Assembly (NCBI GenBank): GCA_002393975.1 | Contig: DGSM01000024.1 | Coordinates: forward strand, 20,562 to 31,049 | Length of the DNA stretch: 10,488 bases | Direction of reading: 5' to 3' | Origin: Clostridiales bacterium UBA4362 | GTDB lineage: Bacteria; Bacillota; Clostridia; TANB77; CAG-508 | Part shown: piece by piece, positions 1 through 4,869 of the stretch | How the letters are laid out: every line of letters begins with the position of its first letter | Numbering within the stretch: position 1 is the first letter of the stretch | Translations under genes and position numbers: made by a program | The notes under the pieces: generated by a model | Database searches by the model: none | The model's input: the letters and a program-made list of their open reading frames with translations, nothing else | What the model was told of the DNA's origin: nothing

Positions 1-13
1 AAATAATAAACAA

Positions 14-45
14 AAAAAATCTAAGCATTGCTGCTTAGATTTTTT
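14..45. terminator. Bidirectional intrinsic terminator hairpin
   Basis: A 14-bp perfect stem (14-27 pairing with 32-45) closes on a 4-base loop (28-31). The outer half of the stem is an A-run on the left and a T-run on the right, so transcripts from either strand end in a U-tract. It would stop minus-strand transcription coming from the radical SAM gene that ends at 250, and any plus-strand transcription entering from outside. The long gap (about 205 bases) from that stop codon is unusual. Confidence 0.8.
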
Positions 46-249
46 AGTCACCATTTCTCAAAATATTTATTAAAATTAATTATAGTTTTAATTTCTTTAT
101 AAATATTTATTTTGAGATTAAACTTTTTTTGCGGCATTCGTGGGGAAAGCCACATTGTCAGATAAATTTAAATAATTTTAAACTTTTTGTGGGGTTATAT
201 AAGTTAAAAATTATTAACGAATTGTAGCTGTTTTAAAGGTCAGCTTCCT

Positions 250-1320
250 TTAGGCTATGATGTTTTCTCGAATTTTTTTTAAATAATTTTGTTTGTAAAT
301 TTCATTCCAGAAACCTCTATAGTCTTCCATCTCTTTACAATTCCCAAAAGGTAATGTTGAAACGCTAGAAACATCGTTCAAATAAATATTGCCATTTGCT
401 GAAATGTAAAGTTTTCTATGATTAATCCTAAAACCTATTGCCTTTTTAAAAACTTGTTGTAGTCTAGGATCTTCTTCCTTATAAATACTATAATAATTTG
501 GATCAATATGATTCATTCTTTCTAAAAAGAAAGCATAATCACTATTGTTTATCTTTTCATCAATAAGATTTTCAGCTCTATTTCTTTCAACCAAATCTCT
601 TATAGTTAAATGAATCTTATCTTTGCTTAACTTTTTGTAAAGATTTATTATATCATCTTTGTTATTGTTCATAAGAACACTACAAGCTTCAACATTTATT
701 CCAGAAGATTGTAAATATGAGATTGCCATTATAGCTTTTTTATAAGTTAAGGCTCCTCTTATTTTGTCATTCTTTTCTTCTGAACCATCTAAACTAATGA
801 ATGCTTTTTTAAGACCTACTTCTTTTAATTGATTAGCAATTTCTTTAGATATTAAAGTTCCATTACTAATAATTGATGTATAAATCCCTAATGAATTTGC
901 AAGTGCAATCAACTCAAAGATATGTGGATTCATTAAAGGTTCTCCACCAGTAAATCTTATTTCCTGAGCACCGCTTTTAACCATATCATTTATTAGATTA
1001 ACTATGTCCTCATATTCTAATTCATCATTTAATTGATTTCCTGAATCATTTAAACAATGTTTACAATGTAGATTACATTTTCTAGTTAATTCAATATAAA
1101 CAATATCTGCGAAACTCAAATGATTAAGTAATCTTTCGTTAGGTTTCAGCTTTGTATACTTAACTTTTTCTGAAGAGGTAGTATTGATATCCATTGGATA
1201 ATCTTCATGATAAATAATATTTTTAAGTTCATCTTTAGTAAGGTATCTCCTCTTCCCATCACTTAAGTCAAGTAATGTAGCACCAAAGCTTTCCTGTCTA
1301 ATATTAAAATCAAATATCAT
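250..1320 (-). CDS. Radical SAM protein, peptide-maturase type, with degenerate SPASM-like C-terminus
   Basis: 356 residues. The radical SAM core is shown by Cys82-x3-Cys86-x2-Cys89 (CNLHCKHC), which would bind the [4Fe-4S] cluster, and by GGEP at 125-128, the SAM-binding motif; 'SLDG' at 176-179 follows as expected in the barrel. The segment before the core (about 5-35, NIRQESFGATL...) resembles the MftB/PqqD-like peptide-binding region of RiPP maturation systems. The C-terminal part (about 303-340, LYISANGNIYLND...FGNCKE...FWNE) has the layout of a SPASM/twitch domain, but only Cys328 remains, so auxiliary Fe-S clusters are probably absent. ATG is preceded by an AAAGGAAG ribosome site. The gene is alone, with its own promoter and a distal terminator. 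Family knowledge suggests peptide modification, but no substrate peptide is evident, so the function is open. The radical SAM call is firm; the subtype is tentative. Confidence 0.88.
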   Translation of the reverse strand: MIFDFNIRQESFGATLLDLSDGKRRYLTKDELKNIIYHEDYPMDINTTSSEKVKYTKLKPNERLLNHLSFADIVYIELTRKCNLHCKHCLNDSGNQLNDELEYEDIVNLINDMVKSGAQEIRFTGGEPLMNPHIFELIALANSLGIYTSIISNGTLISKEIANQLKEVGLKKAFISLDGSEEKNDKIRGALTYKKAIMAISYLQSSGINVEACSVLMNNNKDDIINLYKKLSKDKIHLTIRDLVERNRAENLIDEKINNSDYAFFLERMNHIDPNYYSIYKEEDPRLQQVFKKAIGFRINHRKLYISANGNIYLNDVSSVSTLPFGNCKEMEDYRGFWNEIYKQNYLKKIRENIIA

Positions 1321-1355
1321 TATTAAATTACTTCCTTTACATAAAAGCCAATTAT

Positions 1356-1384
1356 TTTATACCACGGTTAAAACGTAAAGTAAA
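1356..1384 (-). promoter_or_regulatory. Predicted sigma-A promoter of the solo radical SAM gene
   Basis: On the minus strand, TTTACT (-35, at 1379-1384) and TATAAA (-10, at 1356-1361) are separated by 17 bases. Each hexamer differs from consensus at one or two positions. The -10 lies about 35 bases upstream of the ATG at 1320, leaving a short leader with an AAAGGAAG ribosome site. Together with the hairpin at 1433-1472 this separates the gene from the LysR unit. Confidence 0.6.
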
Positions 1385-1432
1385 ATATTTATTTTTAATA
1401 TTGGATATAAATAGATTTTATAGCTTGCAAAT

Positions 1433-1472
1433 AGGCACCATTCTTGACTTATATGTCTCAAGAATGGTGCCT
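1433..1472. terminator. 15-bp perfect hairpin after the LysR gene, probable terminator
   Basis: AGGCACCATTCTTGA (1433-1447) is perfectly complementary to 1458-1472, with a 10-base loop. It lies about 30 bases beyond the LysR stop codon, where a terminator is expected. The stem is much richer in G+C than its surroundings. The T-tract is weak on both strands (TATTTG on minus, TTTAAAT on plus), so it may be an RNA-stabilising hairpin or another kind of inverted repeat instead of a classical terminator. GAC/GTC inside the loop offers an alternative slipped pairing. Confidence 0.6.
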
Positions 1473-1501
1473 TTAAATCGTGTGAAACTTTTTTCAACTT
1501 T

Positions 1502-2404
1502 TTATGTAAATTCGTTTTTTATCTCATTCATAAATTCTAATGGTACGTGTGTTAAATAGTCACTTATATAAACAATATTTAATCCTATTGTTGGTAATTT
1601 TTCTTTTACCTTAACTTCAAACAAATTCTTTTCTTTAATATCATTTTTTACAGCTGACTTTAATACATAACCTACTCCCATATCTTTTTTTATAGCTTGA
1701 ATCAACATTTCTGTTGTTTCAATAGTCATAAAAGGTGTTAATGTTACATTGTACTCATTACAGCACTTTATTAACTCTTTTCTAGGAGTACTTCTTATAA
1801 CTGGTAGAATTAAGTTTCTACCTTCTAAGTCCTTTAAAGAATGAACTTCATCTTTTAGATCTCTATTAGAAATAAAACAATTCTCCAATTCTAATAGAGG
1901 TTTAATAGTAATGTTATTATATATAGTATTGATAGGTGAAGTATCAATCATAAAATCAACTTGATTCTTCTCCATCAAACTAATCATCTCATCAGTATTT
2001 CTACTGATAATGTTAATTTCAATATTTTTATGTTTCTTGTGGAATTTTTCAATAAATGGAAATAAGAAAAACTCTCCAATATGTGATTGAACTCCCACAG
2101 ATATTCTTCCATGTTTTAAATCTTTAGATTCTTTTAAATTTCTTTCCCCACTAAGAATAATACTATAAGATTTTTTAACATATTCTAATAATTCTACTCC
2201 ATCCGGAGTAAGCTTTGCCCCACTTGGTACTCTATAAAAAAGTTTGGTTCCTAAACTCTCTTCAAGTTGTTTAATTGAATAACTAATACTTGGTTGAGTT
2301 ATAAATAATTTTTCAGCTGCTTTTGAGAAACTACTACATTCAGCAACTGTGTAGAAAATCTTATATAAGTCCCAGTTGAAGTCTGAATTTCCACTAAAAC
2401 TCAT
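1502..2404 (-). CDS. LysR-family transcriptional regulator
   Basis: 300 residues, the usual length for the family. The N-terminal winged helix-turn-helix covers about residues 10-70, with the classic signature around 25-58 (FSKAAEKLF, TQPSISYSIKQLEESLG, KLFYR) and 'LTPDG' at 65-69. The rest is a periplasmic-binding-protein-like effector domain (about 95-295), including a typical 'GVGYVL' segment near 242-247. It would act as a DNA-binding regulator, probably tetrameric and responding to a small ligand. Its ATG overlaps the stop codon of the upstream radical SAM gene as ATGA, so the two are translationally coupled. LysR genes are more often divergent from their targets; here autoregulation of the whole unit from the promoter near 4134-4162 is plausible. 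The ligand cannot be told from the sequence. Confidence 0.95.
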   Translation of the reverse strand: MSFSGNSDFNWDLYKIFYTVAECSSFSKAAEKLFITQPSISYSIKQLEESLGTKLFYRVPSGAKLTPDGVELLEYVKKSYSIILSGERNLKESKDLKHGRISVGVQSHIGEFFLFPFIEKFHKKHKNIEINIISRNTDEMISLMEKNQVDFMIDTSPINTIYNNITIKPLLELENCFISNRDLKDEVHSLKDLEGRNLILPVIRSTPRKELIKCCNEYNVTLTPFMTIETTEMLIQAIKKDMGVGYVLKSAVKNDIKEKNLFEVKVKEKLPTIGLNIVYISDYLTHVPLEFMNEIKNEFT

Positions 2405-3183
2405 TGTCTTAAAATTCCCTCCAATTTACCTAAATCAATATTTTTATAATTACATATCTTTTCATCTTTTTGGTCTTTTGTAACTATAAAATCACCACTT
2501 GGATTAATTAATAAGTAGTCATCCTCTAAGTTAGTATTAATACAAATTACAACTCTTGTATTTGGTGCATGCTTTTGTGCTATAGATGTAGCTTCTAGAT
2601 ACTCTTGATCCGTTATATCAAATAATTGATCTGTTTCTATTGCTTTTCCTCTTAATGGTGTAAATTTAAATAGTTTCCATCTTTCTACATCGTATTTATC
2701 AATTACTCTAGCTAATTTTTCAAAATCTTCTAAATTCATTTTAGAAACTAAAGAATTAACTCTAAGCTTAATATTTGTTTTAGCTCTTATAAAATCCATT
2801 AATTCTTTAATATGTTTATAATGATTTGCTCCTCTTCCCATTTTTTCATTAACTTTCGAGTTAGTTGAATCTATAGAAAAAGTTATATAATCAACAAAAT
2901 CTTCTATTTCTAAAATCTTGTCTTTGTCTAATAAAACTGCATTACTTATTAAAATGTTTTCTATTCCTGCTTCATGTGATAATTTCATTAAATCAAATAA
3001 ATGTGGATATAATAAACACTCTCCGCCTGTCCATGTAATCTTTTTTGCATTTAACTTAATTAAATTATCTAATATAATTTTGTTTTCTTTAAAGCTTAGA
3101 ACATTGTTGTCTGTAAATCTAAAACAAAACTTGCAATTTTCATTACATTTACAAGTAATATTCCAACATACGGATCTTTCCAT
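2401..3183 (-). CDS. Viperin-like radical SAM protein (putative nucleotide-modifying enzyme)
   Basis: 260 residues, a compact single-domain radical SAM enzyme. Cys13-x3-Cys17-x2-Cys20 followed by Phe (CNENCKFCF) is the cluster motif. The SAM motif is GGEC at 53-56, with Cys where Pro is usual. Several blocks match viperin: 'SIDS' at 103-106, 'VNEKMGRG' at 111-118, 'RVNSLV...N' at 141-150, 'ERWKLFKFTPLRG' at 167-179, and 'DYLLINPSG' at 222-230. From family knowledge, viperin uses such residues (Arg of GRG, the RWK Arg/Lys, Asn and Tyr) to hold CTP and make 3'-deoxy-3',4'-didehydro-CTP. The C-terminal extension of animal viperin is lacking. An in-frame TAA two codons upstream fixes the ATG; its GAGAGG site is unusually far away (13 bases). 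It sits between a CYTH gene and a coupled LysR gene. Alternative: a MoaA-like radical SAM enzyme with another substrate. Radical SAM identity is near certain; the viperin relation is an inference of moderate strength. Confidence 0.85.
   Translation of the reverse strand: MERSVCWNITCKCNENCKFCFRFTDNNVLSFKENKIILDNLIKLNAKKITWTGGECLLYPHLFDLMKLSHEAGIENILISNAVLLDKDKILEIEDFVDYITFSIDSTNSKVNEKMGRGANHYKHIKELMDFIRAKTNIKLRVNSLVSKMNLEDFEKLARVIDKYDVERWKLFKFTPLRGKAIETDQLFDITDQEYLEATSIAQKHAPNTRVVICINTNLEDDYLLINPSGDFIVTKDQKDEKICNYKNIDLGKLEGILRQ
2417..2422 (-). promoter_or_regulatory. Ribosome binding site of the LysR gene, inside the upstream gene
   Basis: GGAGGG on the minus strand lies in the last codons of the radical SAM gene, 12 bases before the LysR ATG at 2404. 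The spacing is longer than ideal, so initiation may depend on ribosomes terminating at the overlapping ATGA. Confidence 0.6.
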
Positions 3184-3196
3184 TAGTTAAATAATT

Positions 3197-3202
3197 CCTC
3201 TC
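3197..3202 (-). promoter_or_regulatory. Distant ribosome binding site of the viperin-like gene
   Basis: GAGAGG on the minus strand is the only purine-rich site before the ATG at 3183 and lies 13 bases away. It falls in the 27-base gap after the CYTH stop codon. The in-frame TAA just before the ATG excludes an earlier start, so weak or coupled translation is likely. Confidence 0.5.
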
Positions 3203-3210
3203 TATTTCTT

Positions 3211-4083
3211 TTATAGTTCTTCTATTCTATCACTTTCTTCTCTATGTTCTTTTTGTTGTCCTATTTCATCATCAAAGGCTAAGGTTCTATACTTATATAT
3301 ATCTATTCCATATTTTTTATAAACATCTTGTGTATTACAAGAAACCATTTCTTTGTCCTGTAGGCCTAAACTATTAACTATTGAACGAATTGTATCCATA
3401 GAATCATGTTCAATTTCAACATATGTAGGAATTAAAGGCCATGAATCAATGTCAACTTCTACTCCATTCAAAGAATAAGTTGTTCTCATTTTTTCTTGAT
3501 AATTTCTATAAACAAATCCTAGTTGTTGTAGCAAAGCATTAGTATCTTCTATTGATTTTACAGGTATCTCTGTTTCTAAAACTGGTTGAAAACCACTATC
3601 AGATTTTTTTTGCATTTCTGGATTTAAAATATGTTTTACAGTTAATGTCGCTTGTCCATTAGTTTCTCTAAGTCTTATCCATTTTTGTGGATTAATTTCA
3701 AATCCATCTATAAATTCTTCTAGTCCTTCTTCTCCAAAAACTTCAAGTAATTTATCAGATGGTGTACTTTCTAATAAAGCTACCAAGCTATCTTTATTAT
3801 ATCTTTCTTTTATTCTTTCTTGTTGTTCAGCATTTGTTAAATTATCAATTTCTAACAGTATTCCTCTTAATTTGTCTTTTATTACTTCAAATTGATAATC
3901 AAACTTGCTATGTTTTAATCCGTGTATACAATCAGCAAATCTAGATGATAAATCAGTTAAATCATATACATATATTTTTTGAGTAGCTTTGCTTATAAGT
4001 TTAGCTCCTAATGCTTTCAATTTAGCTTCAACAGCTTCTGGATCCACATCAAGAATCTTAACTTCGTTTTCTAATTTACTCAT
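3211..4083 (-). CDS. CYTH-domain (triphosphate tunnel) protein with a helical insertion
   Basis: 290 residues from the start chosen here. The CYTH signature E5-x-E7-x-K9 (ENEVK) is at the N-terminus. Further tunnel residues are R137-x-R139 (WIRLRE), K150 (TLTVK), E170-x-E172 (LETE), K198 and R200, D211 and D213 (VDIDSW) and E223-x-E225 (YVEIE), the expected alternating acidic and basic strand set. The family includes CyaB-type adenylate cyclases, thiamine triphosphatases and inorganic triphosphatases, so a triphosphate substrate with a divalent metal is expected, but which one is unknown. Residues about 45-130 form a largely helical, charged insertion between strand 2 and the WIRLRE strand. 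The C-terminal tail (about 270-290) is polar and probably disordered. An upstream in-frame ATG at 4128 would add 15 residues before the CYTH motif but lacks a ribosome site. First gene of the unit with the viperin-like and LysR genes. Confidence 0.88.
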   Translation of the reverse strand: MSKLENEVKILDVDPEAVEAKLKALGAKLISKATQKIYVYDLTDLSSRFADCIHGLKHSKFDYQFEVIKDKLRGILLEIDNLTNAEQQERIKERYNKDSLVALLESTPSDKLLEVFGEEGLEEFIDGFEINPQKWIRLRETNGQATLTVKHILNPEMQKKSDSGFQPVLETEIPVKSIEDTNALLQQLGFVYRNYQEKMRTTYSLNGVEVDIDSWPLIPTYVEIEHDSMDTIRSIVNSLGLQDKEMVSCNTQDVYKKYGIDIYKYRTLAFDDEIGQQKEHREESDRIEEL

Positions 4084-4087
4084 ACTT

Positions 4088-4092
4088 CCTCC
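4088..4092 (-). promoter_or_regulatory. Ribosome binding site that decides the CYTH start
   Basis: GGAGG on the minus strand lies 4 bases before the ATG at 4083. The alternative ATG at 4128 has only an A/T-rich leader and lies within a few bases of the predicted -10 box at 4134-4139, so it would probably not be transcribed with a usable leader. The start immediately before the ExExK motif is preferred. Confidence 0.75.
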
Positions 4093-4133
4093 ACTTAAAA
4101 TAAAAGACTTTAAAACTTTTAGTGACATCTTTA

Positions 4134-4162
4134 ATTATACCACTTTTTAGCATTAAAGTCTA
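4134..4162 (-). promoter_or_regulatory. Predicted sigma-A promoter of the CYTH / radical SAM / LysR unit
   Basis: On the minus strand TAGACT (-35, at 4157-4162) is followed after 17 bases by a perfect TATAAT (-10, at 4134-4139). It sits in the 93-base gap between the DUF4116-like gene and the CYTH start, the widest gap in the gene run from 1502 to 10488. This suggests that the three downstream genes can be transcribed separately from the ligA operon. No clear terminator precedes it, so read-through from upstream is also possible. Confidence 0.65.
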
Positions 4163-4176
4163 CTAATTATGTTAAT

Positions 4177-4608
4177 TTATTCCTCTGGATTTAATATTTT
4201 CTTTATTTCTTCATTTTCATACACTTCTGGTTCAAGATAACTTTTTATTTCACTAAAGTATCTGTCTTTTAGAGCGTGTTCTAAAGTTGCTTTTGCCACA
4301 TCAATATCAGCTCTTAGTCTTCTACTTGCATACTTTACAATTAATGGCTTTTGGCTTACAGCAGCTAAGACAACATCTTTATCATCTCGTAAATTTTCAC
4401 TTGCATAATAAAGAACTTGTCCATCTATTTTAGCACATTTTAATATAAGCTCTTTGTCAGCTTTAATATCATCATCAGCATATGCAATAACCCATGTAGC
4501 TTTATCATTAATTGCTTGATCAAAGAATTCTTTGTTGTGAGAATTCTTTTCACAATCTTCTATATCATATTCTTTCTCTTCTACTTCTTCTTTATCCTCT
4601 TCGTTCAT
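4177..4608 (-). CDS. DUF4116-like repeat protein
   Basis: 143 residues. After a very acidic N-terminus (about 1-20, rich in Glu and Asp), residues about 35-110 contain roughly three copies of a short helical repeat of the DUF4116 kind: 'WVIAYADDDIKADKEL', 'VLYYASENLRDDKDVV', 'IVKYASRRLRADIDVA'. Each copy has a hydrophobic pair, a Tyr-Ala core and a basic-Asp turn. The function of DUF4116 proteins is not known to me; the repeats suggest a small helical solenoid for protein binding. There is no signal peptide or membrane segment, so it is probably cytoplasmic. It starts 13 bases after the 79-residue gene, with GAAGGAAG as ribosome site, and probably belongs to the same transcript as ligA. Confidence 0.82.
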   Translation of the reverse strand: MNEEDKEEVEEKEYDIEDCEKNSHNKEFFDQAINDKATWVIAYADDDIKADKELILKCAKIDGQVLYYASENLRDDKDVVLAAVSQKPLIVKYASRRLRADIDVAKATLEHALKDRYFSEIKSYLEPEVYENEEIKKILNPEE

Positions 4609-4621
4609 TAATCTTCCTTCA

Positions 4622-4861
4622 TCAAATCTCTTGCTTATATTCTATATCTGTCATAAATGGAAACATCTCACTTATGGCCTTATGTGTTATCATTGCTTTT
4701 GGTGGTACACCATTTTTGCTATGTTGTTCTAGCAACTCTTGCATGTAACAATTATCATTTACCTTGAATACAAAATAGCGATTCTTTACATATGTAAAAA
4801 TTATTTTGTATCCATTATCTAAATCTTCCGAAAACTTTTCGAAAGTATAACCATTAATCAT
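4622..4861 (-). CDS. Small protein of unknown family
   Basis: 79 residues; I do not recognise the family. The first half alternates aromatic and hydrophobic residues (YTFEKF, YKIIFTYV, RYFVFKV), which suggests a small beta-sheet fold; the second half looks helical. There is no membrane segment or signal peptide and no clear metal-binding set (one Cys). It is believable as a gene because its ATG follows an AGAGGT ribosome site at ideal distance, the ligA stop TAG forms part of that site, and the next gene starts 13 bases after its stop. A cytoplasmic protein co-expressed with ligA and the DUF4116-like gene is the most that can be said. Confidence 0.75.
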   Translation of the reverse strand: MINGYTFEKFSEDLDNGYKIIFTYVKNRYFVFKVNDNCYMQELLEQHSKNGVPPKAMITHKAISEMFPFMTDIEYKQEI

Positions 4862-4869
4862 AAATACCT

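Noticed and set aside
1357..1497. 46-codon minus-strand frame starting at TTG in the LysR-radical SAM gap
   Set aside because: It has no ribosome site, runs straight through the perfect hairpin at 1433-1472 and ends within the predicted -10 box, so it is most likely chance.
2918..3190. 90-codon plus-strand open frame antisense to the viperin-like gene
   Set aside because: It mirrors the opposite strand of a well supported radical SAM gene and shows no recognisable domain or ribosome site.
4084..4128. 15-residue N-terminal extension of the CYTH protein from the ATG at 4128
   Set aside because: No ribosome site precedes it and it lies too close to the predicted -10; the ATG at 4083 has GGAGG and begins just before the conserved ExExK motif.
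4084..4130. TAAAAG / CTTTTA inverted repeat upstream of the CYTH gene as a terminator
   Set aside because: Only 6 A/T-dominated pairs with a 9-base loop, too weak in an AT-rich region, and placed downstream of the predicted promoter.
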